Source of the DNA: Cladosporium sp. IMV 00045
Lineage: Eukaryota > Ascomycota > Dothideomycetes > Cladosporiales > Cladosporiaceae
Direction: 5' to 3'
NCBI GenBank assembly: GCA_001931905.2
Contig: MSJI02000191.1
Location: forward strand, 1 to 43,077
DNA: 43,077 nt
The first letter of the stretch is position 1; each line of letters starts with the position of its first letter. The position numbers and the translations under genes were made by a program. Below are positions 32,706 through 43,056 of this stretch, piece after piece. The notes beneath the pieces are model-generated. The model searched no databases and was not told the DNA's origin. It saw nothing but the letters and a program-made list of their open reading frames with translations.

Positions 32706-33641
32706 ATGGCCAACATCGTTCTGTGGAGTGATGTCCGTTCGTTCCACATGGCGTCTCTCGACATGTATTTCCTGGATCTATCTCTCCTCAGCGCCACTGA
32801 GAACGATGCCGCCAGCGCCGATGTGGGTGTCAACGCAGGCACTTACAACATCGCTGGACGTGAGATTGCCGAGAATGACAAGAGCGAGGACGGCTCCGCG
32901 AACACAACTGCAGTTACCGCCAAATCCGCAGTGCAGGCCGTCTTCAACACTACCGAACTGCTCGAGCAGATTATCAGTCACCTTCCTATGCGCCAAATTG
33001 CCGCTACGCAGAGAGTCGCACGTAACTGGAAGGAGGTCATCCACGGCTCACCCACCATTCAGACGCAGTTGTGGCTGCGTCCAGCGACGAGTGAAGTACT
33101 TCCACCGGCGCATCCCATCGAGGGTCCACAAGCATCTTGCATACCTTTTCAAGTGGTATATCATCAAAAGGTCAAATTGAATCCCCTCACGCAGTGGGTG
33201 CACCAAGGAATCGTCCTATTCCCATTCGAGGTGACCGAATCATCTTTCCCATGGTACACTGATGGCTTTGTGGTCTCTTTCTCAGGCGTATTGAACCGCT
33301 TCTACATCTATCAGATCATCGCTTCCGCCCCGCCGAAGGTTACAATGCCCGAGTCATGGCTTCGCATGTTCCTCACTGACCCGCCGGTGACCACGATCAA
33401 ATTGCAGGCTCCAATGAGGGAAAGCGAAGAAAAGCGCATCCTCACTCGTCGCGGGAGAATCACGCTTGGAGTGGTCAAGAATGAGATGGACGACATGATC
33501 CGCAAGGCACTGTCGCTTGTTTACATCCCAAAGCCAGTCCGCGCGAAAGGACGTCACGCAGTAGAGAAGTATCTCTGCAAGAGCATGGGTCGACATCTTC
33601 CCGATCTGTGGGTTCAAGACTTGATTGAATGCCGAGTTTGA
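32706..33641 (+). CDS. F-box domain protein
   Basis: Probable substrate adaptor for an SCF (Skp1-cullin-F-box) ubiquitin ligase. The open frame reaches 32517 only through a GTG; the first in-frame ATG is 32706 (MANIVLWSDV...), giving 311 aa. An F-box of the fungal type spans about residues 78-125: NTTELLEQIISHLPMRQIAA followed by TQRVARNWKEVIHGSPTIQT and QLWLRP. The rest has no LRR, WD40 or other recognisable recognition repeat; it includes a Trp/Phe-rich middle and a Lys/Arg-rich C-terminal helix. F-box proteins with such anonymous C-termini are common and often lineage-specific in filamentous ascomycetes. An upstream exon spliced near 32500 could add N-terminal residues (a GTAAGC donor-like site lies at 32497). 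The target is unknown. Confidence 0.78.
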   Translation: MANIVLWSDVRSFHMASLDMYFLDLSLLSATENDAASADVGVNAGTYNIAGREIAENDKSEDGSANTTAVTAKSAVQAVFNTTELLEQIISHLPMRQIAATQRVARNWKEVIHGSPTIQTQLWLRPATSEVLPPAHPIEGPQASCIPFQVVYHQKVKLNPLTQWVHQGIVLFPFEVTESSFPWYTDGFVVSFSGVLNRFYIYQIIASAPPKVTMPESWLRMFLTDPPVTTIKLQAPMRESEEKRILTRRGRITLGVVKNEMDDMIRKALSLVYIPKPVRAKGRHAVEKYLCKSMGRHLPDLWVQDLIECRV

Positions 33642-34523
33642 TCTCAACATTGTCGAGTTTCTCTACACTACCCGCGCCGGAGGCTCTCAAGTTTACTCTG
33701 AAACAGCCCCTTGCTTCGTCGAATGTCGTCGAATGCGATTGGATCGATACGTCAAACCCACTCCTGATCACAAAACCGGTTGCATCCAGTGCACACAGGT
33801 CTTTCGACATGGAGGTTTACCACTCTCTTTTCAAACCCTGTTGCCTCATCATCGAACTTGGCAGCATCCCTTGTCTTGTATTCACAGGCAACACTTTTCT
33901 CCGCCAACATTACCAAGGCTCAACACCGCCTTCACATCAACGAAACCTCAAACTTGAGTCTCCAAAGCAAGCATCACATCAACAATAGAACATCAAACCA
34001 AAAACAAAAAACCCGATACACGATACACGATACACGACAATCCATCAGCTTCGAGCGAATTCCTGTTTCTTCTGCCATCGATCAAAGGCGATCTGTAATT
34101 CTATCACTCAGTAATCCGCTCACTCAAATTGAAAATGACCTTTGCTTCTCATCTCCTTCGACTTTTCATTTCATCCGCTGCGTATAGTTCGCGCTATCTT
34201 CGTGCAAGTACATGTAATGCAGCAGTACACATTTCTTTTGTGCAACCCCAGACCCAAAGATCGAGGAAGTGGGGTCTCAGATCGCGCATCACCAAGATCG
34301 CGGATCTACAACTTCGAATGACGTGCATGGCGATCACATGTCAACATGAAGGCACGCAATGGCGTTCACGTACCTACATTGTTAACTACAAGAAAACATC
34401 AAAAAATTGTGGCCTATACTCGCTGTTTCATCAAGCCGAAAAAAGACAACTCGCGATAATTCATTGGTTCGCCCAATCGCTCACCAAAACCAACCCCAGC
34501 CCCAAAAGGATCAACAGAAGAAG
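33642..34523. other. Intergenic region with a 7-bp microsatellite
   Basis: No gene supported. The 3' flank of the F-box gene contains overlapping short frames without motifs. A GATACAC heptamer is repeated about three times at 34013-34036. The last 100 bases are the A/C-rich leader of the next gene. Confidence 0.4.
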
Positions 34524-35213
34524 ATGCCACCACGCCCCAAACGGCTCAAAACCAGCAAAAACAGCACATCACCACCGTCATCCCCAAAACCTCAACGAGC
34601 CAAAAGTTCAAAACCTCAAACAACGCAAACCCCAAAAGAAGAATCCTCAATCTCCACCCCCTCTCCCCTCCCAACCCCCTCCATCTCCTCCCCGCGCATC
34701 CGCCACTCCTACGCCATCGGCCGCGGCGAACAAGGCGTTTTGACATTCGAGCCCTACAAATCCCTCCTCCTCCCCCTGTGGCGATTCAAAACCGTCCCCA
34801 TAGCCAAAACCTCCTGCGCAGCTCTCATGTCAGCTTTCCACAGCTACGTCGAGCGGGGGGATTTTGTGGGCGCTGATATGAGCCGCAAGTTCGTGCAGAT
34901 GGGCATGACGAGGGCGAGGAGGTATGCGAATTATAAGGGGGGACGGAAGTATGTTAAGGGCTCTGGAGGGGTCGATGGGGAAGGGAAGGGGGTGCAGTTG
35001 GAGAGGAGTCGGGGCCATGAGGGCCGGGAGGAGAAGATGGCTGCTAGTGAGGTGTTTTTGAGGGGTTGGGAGATTTGTAGGGCTGATGGGGAGTATGGGA
35101 GGTTGAGGGGGGAGTGGGAGAGGGAGGTGAAGGAGTGGCGGAAAATGGGGAAGGAGGAGGGGGAGGGGGAGGGTGGGGGAGAGGTCAGGGTTCAGAGTGA
35201 GGACGAAGGGTGA
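34524..35213 (+). CDS. DUF4385 family protein
   Basis: Conserved protein of unknown function. The frame runs upstream to 34407 only through a GTG, so I use the ATG at 34524 (MPPRPKRLKTSKN), giving 229 aa. The first about 60 residues are Lys/Ser/Pro-rich and disordered. The core, which I match to the DUF4385 pattern from memory, has YAIGRGEQGVLTFEPYKS, LLLPLWRFKTVPIA, and the highly conserved block GDFVGADMSRKFVQMGMTRA followed by RRYANYKGGRKY. The C-terminus is Glu/Gly/Lys-rich and low-complexity. The gene is convergent with RNase H2 subunit C. Codon use changes abruptly from C-rich to G-rich at about 34850, inside the conserved block. Confidence 0.8.
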   Translation: MPPRPKRLKTSKNSTSPPSSPKPQRAKSSKPQTTQTPKEESSISTPSPLPTPSISSPRIRHSYAIGRGEQGVLTFEPYKSLLLPLWRFKTVPIAKTSCAALMSAFHSYVERGDFVGADMSRKFVQMGMTRARRYANYKGGRKYVKGSGGVDGEGKGVQLERSRGHEGREEKMAASEVFLRGWEICRADGEYGRLRGEWEREVKEWRKMGKEEGEGEGGGEVRVQSEDEG

Positions 35214-35584
35214 AATGGCGGGATGAGTGCTTGGAAATTTGTTTCATATTGGCCATCTCTCCTAGCATCGTGGCCAGCGGGAATGCACTCTGCGTGCCTC
35301 AGACTCGTGTACTATGGGTGCGAGAGCGAGGCATGCGTCGAAAGGCGGCTTGCCGCGCTCCACGATCATGGAAAGTCTGGCATCAAGACTTGCAACGCCA
35401 CAACGACGAACCGGCAGCAACTCGATGGATAAGGCAAGCTCATGCATTGCCCCGTCGGTCGCTGCGTTTGTCGCGTTCAAAAAGACCCGACGTCGAAGCG
35501 TTTCACGAACTTGCTCGGAACGGAGAAGGCCATGTAAGGCGGTGGTTGTTGAAGATCATTCTGTAGACTGTTCTTCACGTTCAT
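35214..35584. other. Short intergenic gap between convergent genes
   Basis: Shared 3' flank of the DUF4385 and RNase H2C genes. Overlapping short frames here have no motif. Confidence 0.4.
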
Positions 35585-36125
35585 CACAGACCCTGAGTCT
35601 GAGGAAAATCGTACGAATGCATCTGCAACGCATAATCAGTATGAAAAGATCACCTGACCAGCGTGAAACTTCGAAACGTACCGCTTCAGCAAAACCAATC
35701 CACTCCTCAACACCCTTGACATATATATCCTCAGCCCCCGGTACAGCCTCATGATCCCAAACGACGACATGATCAAACCCAGCCGCCTTGTCCATGATCA
35801 ACGTCTCAACCTCCTTCGGCGCATCATGACTTTCCAAGCTCTGCTCCTCTTCTCCCGGCACGGGTATCTTAGGCTTAGGAACAACTTTCTTTTCCGTCTT
35901 CTCTAGCACCGCGCCCTCATATCCTGCAGGAAGAGGAACTTTCTTACCCCGTAGCTTTCGGCCTCGGAAGAAAGATGTGCTCGTGCCGTCTTGCTCGGTT
36001 GATGGGTTCCAGTAGCGTTGTGATGCGGTGATGGGACCGTTGTGTTTGATCGCGCAGGGGATCATGTTGGGTGTGAGGGACTTGTCGGTGGAGCCGGAGT
36101 GGATGGCGAGCATGTTGGTGGACAT
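35585..36125 (-). CDS. Ribonuclease H2 non-catalytic subunit C (Rnh203-like)
   Basis: Accessory subunit of the trimeric RNase H2 that removes ribonucleotides from DNA and RNA of RNA:DNA hybrids in the nucleus. Exons 36125-35682 and 35623-35585 (58-nt intron, GTACGT...TTGCAG) give 160 aa; without splicing the frame would run into an unrelated Arg/Cys-rich tail. Start ATG at 36125. Family features are MIPCAIKHNGPITASQRYWN near the N-terminus, TSFFRGRKLRGKKVPLPAGY followed by EGAVLEKTEKK in the middle, and FDHVVVWDHEAVPGAEDIYV with KGVEEWIGFAEA before a short end. The length fits fungal Rnh203. It is divergent from the CFA-synthase-like gene with about 0.9 kb between start codons. Confidence 0.85.
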
Positions 36126-37069
36126 GATGCTGTTTTGTACGATGTTTGTGATATTATTTTTTGGATTATCGTGGTTTGAGCAGCCAGATCGAGTTCAAGA
36201 CGACGCGACCGCGACACGCGAAGCACTCTCGGCATTTCGGAGCTTTCCGTTACCGATTTTGGAGGGGCGCCAGTTTAGCGGCGATGCAGCGATTCACATG
36301 AGATGCCTTTCACATCGACACCATGAACACCATCAAGCTGACCTCTTCCAAACCACTAGCACCACCCAGAAAGTACAGCTACATTATACATACAGACTAT
36401 CGAAGCTCGGCAGGTCCAGGATGATGCCAGCAATGGACCTCACTTACCGACAGCGTGCCTGCCAAGCCATCTCCGAATGCGATCTATGCTCCACTTGTCG
36501 AGAGGCGGGGCAAGTTGAGATGATTCAGCCTTCTCCCAATCATCAAGACGACAATTAATGCCCCGACCGTCGGGTCAACTTACTGCAGCGGAGAGCCTTG
36601 TAAGAGCCTAGCGAGTCACCTCTTATCTACTGGACTGTGTGATTGTAGACGGTCACATCAATATACAAGACGACCATTGCTAAATGACTGCCACAATCGC
36701 ATGGAGTCGAGTCCGCTTAAAAGTCTCCAACGCCATACCGTCTTGAGCGAGTCAATGACGCAGCCATCACCAACCGACATGGAGCTTTGGCATGTGGAAA
36801 TCCACACAACAGACCGAGATTCGCCATGTCTCTCTATTGCGAGCCAGCTCCCTCGCATCCTACCGGACACCTAATCTTTCCGGCTCCGAGCGGAATGGTG
36901 ATCTCATGAGCTTCCTCTGATTTTCTTGTCTCTCTCTTCCAATTTCTTGATGTTTACAATTTCAATCGCTTTGTTCACTGCACTCGCTCTGCTCACCCTC
37001 CCCACGCCTGCTCATGATCTCTGTCTCTACAAGATACATAAGAACATAATTGTTAATCGCCCGTCAACC
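36126..37069. other. Divergent promoter region (RNase H2C / CFA-synthase-like)
   Basis: About 940 bases between divergent start codons, with no supported gene. An in-frame extension of the downstream CDS reaches an ATG at 36950 with a hydrophobic, signal-like beginning, but the family start fits 37070 better. Confidence 0.4.
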
Positions 37070-38512
37070 ATGGGCGTCCTCTCCCCTCTCACCGACAGCG
37101 CCAATGCCTTAGCAAGCTATGCAGGATCACACGCCCTTCCTCCCCTCCTCTCAGTCTCGCGAAGCGCCATCCTCTCCCTCTTGAAAAACATCCAAATAGG
37201 ATCGCTCTCACTCACCGACACAGACGGTAGCTTGACAATATGCGGCAGCCCGCGCAGAGTGGAAGGTCAAGACCAGAAGAATGTCTACACAATACCTCAC
37301 GTAGAGCTTCGCGTGCTGAACGATCTCTTCTGGGTCCGTCTGCTCTTGTTCGCAGACATGGGATTCGCAGAGAGCTACATGCTTGGAGAAGTCTCTTGCC
37401 CGGACATCACAGCCTTCTTCAAGCTCTTCATCCTCAACCGCGCCTACCTCTCCAATGGCTCGACATTCACCTCCGACCTCGCGGGTAAAGTGGCCGGCTT
37501 CATCCGCAGTACAAACACCCTCACCAACGCCCGTCTGAACATCTCCGCCCACTACGACATCTCCAACGACATGTTCGCCGCCTTCCTCTCCCCCGACATG
37601 ACCTACTCATGCCCGATCTGGCTCCCCAAAACCGACCCCGCGAGCTCTCAAGAAACCCTCGAACAAGCCCAGACCCGCAAATTGCAACGCTTCATCGACA
37701 ACGCCAACATCAAATCCACCGACCACGTCCTCGAAATCGGCACTGGATGGGGCAGTTTCGCCATCCTCGCCTCCTCCCAAACCGGCTGCCGCGTAACCAG
37801 CCTGACCCTCAGCGTGGAGCAAAAAGAGCTCGCAGAACAACGCATCGCCGCCGCCGGCCTGTCGGACAAAATCCGCGTCCTCCTCTGCGACTACCGCAGC
37901 CTTCCCCTCCCCGCCTCCGAAGCGGAGAAATTCGACAAAGCCGTCTCCATCGAAATGCTCGAAGCCGTCGGTGCCGAGTATCTCGAAACCTACTTCCGCT
38001 GCATCGACGCGCAGCTGAAACAAGCCTCCGGCGTAGCAGTCTTCCAGTGCATCACCATGCCCGAATCCCGCTACGAAGCTTATAGGAAGTCAGACGACTT
38101 CATCCGCCGCTACATCTTCCCCGGCGGCCATTTGCCCACCGTCACACAGCTGCTTGACGCCGTGCGCGCGGGCTCCACCCCCAAATCTGCCTCCGCCCAG
38201 CCCCGTCTGATTCCCGAGAGCGTCGAGAACATCGGCCCTCACTACGCGAAGACTCTGCGCCTGTGGCGGCAGGGTTTCATGCAGAATTTCAACGCGAAGA
38301 TCCGGCCCGCGCTGTTGGCGGAGCATGAGGGTGAGCGGAAAGAGGCGGGCAAGGGCAGGATGAGCGAGGAGGATGTGGATGTCTTCAGGCGCAAGTGGGA
38401 GTATTACTTCGCGTATTGCGAGGCGGGGTTTGCGACGAAGACGCTTGGCGATGTTATATTCACGGTGGGCAGGGAGGGGGCGTTGGGGATGATGGAGGGT
38501 GTGCCGCTGTGA
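37070..38512 (+). CDS. Cyclopropane-fatty-acyl-phospholipid synthase-like methyltransferase
   Basis: SAM-dependent enzyme of the CFA synthase/mycolic-acid methyltransferase family, which adds a methylene or methyl group to unsaturated acyl chains of lipids. I choose the ATG at 37070 (ACCATGG context), giving 480 aa; an earlier ATG at 36950 would add a hydrophobic 40-residue extension. The N-terminal third, with ADMGFAESYMLGEVSCPDIT, is the lipid-facing accessory domain. The catalytic part has the conserved NISAHYDISNDMFAAFLSPD and MTYSCPIW, the SAM motif VLEIGTGWGSFAI (about residues 220-232), LTLSVEQKELAEQRI, and EMLEAVGAEYLETYF. The RRYIFPGGHLPTV and YFAYCEAGF segments near the end also match the family. 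No intron is needed. The exact modification is unknown. The 3' quarter is G-rich compared with the C-rich body. Confidence 0.9.
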   Translation: MGVLSPLTDSANALASYAGSHALPPLLSVSRSAILSLLKNIQIGSLSLTDTDGSLTICGSPRRVEGQDQKNVYTIPHVELRVLNDLFWVRLLLFADMGFAESYMLGEVSCPDITAFFKLFILNRAYLSNGSTFTSDLAGKVAGFIRSTNTLTNARLNISAHYDISNDMFAAFLSPDMTYSCPIWLPKTDPASSQETLEQAQTRKLQRFIDNANIKSTDHVLEIGTGWGSFAILASSQTGCRVTSLTLSVEQKELAEQRIAAAGLSDKIRVLLCDYRSLPLPASEAEKFDKAVSIEMLEAVGAEYLETYFRCIDAQLKQASGVAVFQCITMPESRYEAYRKSDDFIRRYIFPGGHLPTVTQLLDAVRAGSTPKSASAQPRLIPESVENIGPHYAKTLRLWRQGFMQNFNAKIRPALLAEHEGERKEAGKGRMSEEDVDVFRRKWEYYFAYCEAGFATKTLGDVIFTVGREGALGMMEGVPL

Positions 38513-38999
38513 TTTGAACAGTTAGGGTTGATTGTGGGCAGGGGCGTGGAGAGGGTGAGATGGGTTTTGCTTCAAGGTGGGGTTCTTTCTGGAATGAACG
38601 ATGGGTGAGGATGAGTGAGTTCTTCGAACGGAGAGGTTTGAACTCGGTCAGATCTTCAGTTTTAGAATATAGAGTACGGCTTGCTCGAGTCTTTGATGAA
38701 ATATACCCTTTTGTTTGCGGGATGGCTTGTTGACTGTTGGATCGCATAAAACTTGCGGTGATCTGGGTTCTGTTCGCATGGGTTGTGGAGCGATCGAGAC
38801 AACCAAATCGTTAAGTGTTCCTTGAGGAGAAGAGGCCTTCAAGAGCTTGTCGTTGCAACTTTGATACCCGTATTATTGTTGATGGTATCTTGATGCTCTC
38901 ATTTCCTCCGGTGGCCTTTTCTCTTGCTCTTCTTTCATCCTTGTTTGACTGCGAGGAACGACGCTTTCACAGCACCAGTACATCTCAGTTTACAGTCAA
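38513..38999. other. Intergenic gap between convergent genes
   Basis: Shared 3' flank of the CFA-synthase-like gene and rex4. No gene or distinct structure seen. Confidence 0.4.
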
Positions 39000-40199
39000 T
39001 CACTTCCTCTTAGTCCTCGATTTCTTCTTCTTCTTCCTCTTCTTGTCCGGCGCGGCCTTCTTCTTTTTCTTCCCCGCAGCCTCCCCACCGTTCAAGATAG
39101 CCTGATATTCATCCTCCTCGTTCTCCTCATCCTCCTCCTCTTCGCCCTCCAACAACTCCAAATCATCCTCATCCTCCTCGTCCTCATCCTCACTCCCACT
39201 CTCGACATCCTCACTCTCCTCCCTCTTCCCCTTCCCACTCGCCGGCACCCTTCTCTTCGTCCCATAAACCTTCCTATTCTCCATCTCAAACCCTCCCTTT
39301 TCCCGTCTAAACAGCGCCATAGTCGCCCTCGCATCTTCAACACTACTATGCTCTCCCACCTGAATCGTGAGGCCCAACACACTCCTCGCCAAATTCCTCA
39401 GCGCAGGCGGCTTGCCTTTACTCTCCACCCTGAACGGCGCATAGCGCGACGTATCCCTCACGTCCCGGCGCGGATGCGTCAGCTGCAGCGCCTGCATGTC
39501 CTTCTTAAGCGCGTGTCCAATCAGAATCTTGTCCCTGAGCAGATCCGCAATGGCGCTCTGCACTTCGGCGAAAGGCCGCGCGTACTCCGGCCGCAAGTGC
39601 CAGGGCGTCACGCCGGAGACGTGCGTGCGGTAGTCTTTGACGGACGCGCCGGGGGGAGGTTGCACGAAGGAGTCGTAGATTTGCTCGCCGTGGAAGTTCA
39701 CCACGGAGACGCGCGCGAGCAGGTCGTCGGAGTGCGGCGGCGGGCCGTGTCCGACCATTTCGCAGTCGAGGGCGAGGAATTTGCCCGCGCGGTGGATGGG
39801 GTGGAGGCCGTTGTTGATGATGTCGGAGGGGGAGGAGGTGGAGTGCGCATTTTGGCTGGGTTTGGAGTGGGAGGTGCCGTAGGCGGCGGTTAGGTCGGCG
39901 GCGGGGATGTCGTGGGTGGTGAGGAGGGTGGAGTGCGGTTTGGTCGTGGGAGGGGAGGAGGTGGTGTTGGAGGTGGAGGTGCCCATTTTGCGCTTTTTGG
40001 CGGCGTTGAGGGTCGATTTGGAATGGCGGGGTGGGAGGTAGGTTGGTTTTTCTACGGGTCTTTTGCGTTTTGTGCTGGTGCTGGTGTTGTTGCCATTGCT
40101 CTTCTTGCTGGAGGAATCGTCTGGTTTCTTGTCGGCCTGGAGTTGGGCCTGCAGCTTTTTCCAGTTGCTCGACACGTTGCCTGATGGGATGCCGGGCAT
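39000..40199 (-). CDS. rex4: RNA exonuclease 4 (DEDDh 3'-5' exonuclease)
   Basis: 3'-5' exoribonuclease of the REX4/ISG20-like branch, involved in pre-rRNA processing in the nucleus. A single 399-aa frame starts at the ATG at 40199. After a Lys/Ser-rich disordered N-terminus (about 130 residues) the exonuclease domain carries all DEDDh residues: FLALDCEMVG (D145, E147), ILIGHALKKDMQAL (D234) and VGEHSSVEDARATM (H284, D289). SGVTPWHLRPEYARPF and TRYAPF-like (here TSRYAPFRV) are also typical of Rex4. The C-terminus is unusual in degree: an acidic run (about 315-365) followed by a Lys/Arg-rich tail, which could act as a nucleolar signal. It is divergent from the AAA ATPase gene. Confidence 0.93.
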   Translation of the reverse strand: MPGIPSGNVSSNWKKLQAQLQADKKPDDSSSKKSNGNNTSTSTKRKRPVEKPTYLPPRHSKSTLNAAKKRKMGTSTSNTTSSPPTTKPHSTLLTTHDIPAADLTAAYGTSHSKPSQNAHSTSSPSDIINNGLHPIHRAGKFLALDCEMVGHGPPPHSDDLLARVSVVNFHGEQIYDSFVQPPPGASVKDYRTHVSGVTPWHLRPEYARPFAEVQSAIADLLRDKILIGHALKKDMQALQLTHPRRDVRDTSRYAPFRVESKGKPPALRNLARSVLGLTIQVGEHSSVEDARATMALFRREKGGFEMENRKVYGTKRRVPASGKGKREESEDVESGSEDEDEEDEDDLELLEGEEEEDEENEEDEYQAILNGGEAAGKKKKKAAPDKKRKKKKKSRTKRK

Positions 40200-40570
40200 G
40201 GTTGATGAGGTTGCTGTCTATATTTGCATCCTGCTATTCCTCGGGGTGAGAAGGATTGGAAGTGTTGGTGAAGAATTAGTTCAGTTGATTAATTGATTAA
40301 TTAATAAAAGCACAAAAGCACAGAACATGTGAAGTTTTCTAGAAGCGCAAGCCCCCATGCTCAGCCCGGCGGGTCATTCACAGCCCTGGCGTCATTAAGC
40401 CAAGACCTGATGCTCGATCTGCCCGCCAGAGACAGAGGCAGAGAGAGAGAGAGAGAGAGAGACAGTGAGTGAGAGATCAACATCCACTCCCAACCACCAA
40501 CAACACCCTCTTCACTTTCCCTGTACTGTGTAGAGGCTATGATCACATTCAGTACACTTCATCGGCGAAC
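40200..40570. promoter_or_regulatory. Divergent promoter region with a (GA)n tract
   Basis: 371 bases separate the start codons of rex4 and the AAA ATPase gene. A (GA)n dinucleotide run of about 20 bases lies at 40441-40461, a sequence type often nucleosome-poor. An upstream ORF of the ATPase gene starts inside this region at 40539. Confidence 0.45.
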
Positions 40571-40574
40571 ATGA
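40539..40574 (+). promoter_or_regulatory. Upstream ORF overlapping the AAA ATPase start codon
   Basis: An 11-codon ORF ([11 protein letters not shown], then TGA) begins at 40539. Its stop codon overlaps the main ATG in an ATGA arrangement, so ribosomes finishing it stop exactly at the main start. This is directly visible, but its regulatory use is inference and assumes the transcript starts upstream of 40539. Confidence 0.5.
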
Positions 40575-43056
40575 ATCTTCGAAAGGCGCCGGCGTCTTCC
40601 ATGCAAAAGACCTACGACGAATGTTATTTGACCTGCTCAACCGCAATCTATTTTGAGGGACAGGTGGGTTGTGCTTCTTGATGTGTAGACATCTGTGTAT
40701 CCCTGACAGCTTTTTCAGAACAACGAAGCGCAGGCACTCCGCTCATGGCAAGAAGCCTTGGACCAAATCTACTACCACAACGCATACCGAGTGCCCAAGA
40801 GTTATGTCGCTAGGACCGAGACCGAAAAGGCGCTGCAGGACTCACTGCGGAGCATGGAGCTGCAATGCAAAGAGCGCGTAGATCTGCTTCAGACCTTGAA
40901 AAAGAGCAGGGATGACGCGGAGGAAGAGTTCAAGGCAGCTGCTCCGGCTCAAGACGGGCCTTCCAAACTGCGCAAAGAATCGCCTGCCGGCACGCCGAAG
41001 CCGCCTGGAGAGAAGACATGGCTTGGAGGCGACACAATTCCACCTGCGACGTACTCCGACATCCCTCGACCTGCGCCTCCGGTGTCGCGACCCGCTCCTT
41101 TGCCTCCGCGACCCAGTTACAAGAGCAAGAAATCTTCCGCTGAGGACATGCCCTCTACGAACAACAGTGCTGCAAACAACTCTTCATCGAACCTACTTCC
41201 ACCGGGCGATCAGCCGCGAAGAGGGTCTAGGACGCCCAGTCCGGAAAAGAAAGGCGGAATGCTGAGGACGCTGCGTAAGGAAGGGAAAGAGAGGAAGGGT
41301 TCTTCGTCCTCGGGGAAGATGATGCCTACGCTGCGAGGTAAGGCTCCAGCAGCCGCGGCTACGGCAGCGACACAGGTCTGGTCTGGTCAACGATTGAGTG
41401 CAGGAAATGCCGAGCAGGCCCATCCTACTGCTAACAGCGGTTCTTCGAACAACAACAATACTACTTGGGACCCGTATACGCGATCTTTGGTCGACTCAGC
41501 GCCTGCTCGACACTCCGTAGATTTGCCCGAAAGAAGAGCGCCAGACAATACGTTTGCTAGGCCACCCAGCCCGCGAGATTATCTCAAGGCACGACACAGC
41601 AACACCTCGCTTGAGGATTCTCAACGATCGAAACCCGCCAATTCCCCATCGCCATATCCGGAATACCCTGTACAAATGAGTCCGTTTGCGAGGGAGGCAT
41701 TTTCACGTAGCGAGGAATCTTTGGAACACTCTAAACCGCCACCTCCGCCACCACATTCAACTCCTTTATCTCCTCCATTACCGAAGAGTGTTCCGCCGCC
41801 CGTGGAAAAGAAACCTGCGCCCCGTACAATGGCCCAGGCTGGTCTAGGCCAGCCAATGCCTTACTTGAAGGAATTCCCGAATCACCCTCCAGCAAAGCCC
41901 AGAAAGCCACCAGAGATTGCGATCCAACAAGCAGCAAATCTGGCGGTGACGGAGAACTCAGCAGGGTTTAAGCGCCCTGGTCTGCAGAGTCGACCGACAC
42001 CTCCCATACCTCGGCGCGCAGTCGCGAGAGCAGCCGGTGTTGTTAGTGCCACCGCCCAAAGGCAGCAGCTCGACAGCGTCCAGAGCAACCTCAACGAAAG
42101 AAAGCGAGCCGATCCTGAGAAACCATTAGAGAACGAGCCTGCAGTAAGGAAGCCAGTCGTCAAGAGAGCTGCGCCAAAAGTTAAAGCAAACAACATTCCT
42201 ACGAAAACGATCACGCCTCCAGCCAGCGACGAGTCGCACGAATCAGACGAAGCTGGCGAATCCTCATCCGCCGCGCAAGCGCAGTCAAGCGAAGAGCAAG
42301 AATGGGACAAGCGAATCAAGAAAATCATGAAGAACCTCCCCAAAGGCGTCGACGAAGCCGCCGCGAAGCAAATCTTCAACGAAATCGTGATCAAAGGCGA
42401 CGAAGTGCACTGGGACGACGTGGCGGGTCTCGAGATCGCCAAAAGCGCCCTTAAAGAGACCGTCGTCTACCCCTTCCTGCGTCCCGACCTCTTCATGGGT
42501 CTGCGCGAACCCGCCCGCGGCATGCTCCTCTTCGGCCCGCCAGGAACGGGCAAAACAATGCTTGCCCGCGCCGTCGCGACGGAGAGCAAGAGCATTTTCT
42601 TCGCCATCTCCGCCAGCAGTCTGACGAGCAAATTCCTCGGCGAGAGCGAAAAGCTCGTCCGCGCCCTCTTCGCCATCGCCAAAGAACTCGCCCCCAGCAT
42701 CATTTTCGTCGACGAGATCGACTCCCTCCTCGGCTCCCGCGGCGGCAGTTCCGAGCACGAAGCCACGCGCCGCATCAAAACGGAGTTTCTCATCCAGTGG
42801 TCCGATCTGCAGAAAGCGGCCGCGGGCCGCGAAGAAAGCAACAAGGAGAAAGGCGACGCGAGCCGCGTACTCGTCCTCGCTGCCACGAACCTCCCCTGGG
42901 CCATCGACGAGGCCGCCCGCCGCCGCTTCGTCCGCAGACAGTACATTCCCCTGCCCGAAGACTGGGTGCGCGAGCAGCAATTGCGCACCCTCCTCGCGGC
43001 GCAAAAGCACGATATGGACGACGCGGATCTGGCGGAGCTCGTGCAATACACCGATG
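40571..43056 (+). CDS. AAA ATPase, Sap1/Yta6/spastin-fidgetin type, 3' end beyond window
   Basis: Member of the meiotic clade of AAA ATPases with an N-terminal MIT-like domain. Exons 40571-40663 and 40719-43056 (55-nt intron, GTGGGT...TTTCAG) give 810 residues; a GTAAGT donor at 43057 starts another intron and the remainder lies outside the window. Residues 10-90, including [20 protein letters not shown] and [20 protein letters not shown], form a three-helix MIT-like bundle. A long Pro/Ser-rich disordered linker (about 90-560) leads to the AAA module: [20 protein letters not shown], Walker A GPPGTGKT (637-644), the pore-loop region [19 protein letters not shown], Walker B IIFVDEID (about 692-699), and the arginine-finger region [15 protein letters not shown]. 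An insertion rich in Lys/Glu follows QWSDLQKA. Substrate and location cannot be read directly; relatives remodel microtubules or protein complexes. Confidence 0.9.

Noticed and set aside
39348..39893. 181-codon plus-strand open frame
   Set aside because: Antisense shadow of the rex4 exonuclease domain; Arg/Val/Gly-rich and without motifs.
42285..43046. 253-codon minus-strand open frame
   Set aside because: Antisense to the AAA module, whose Walker motifs on the plus strand are unambiguous.
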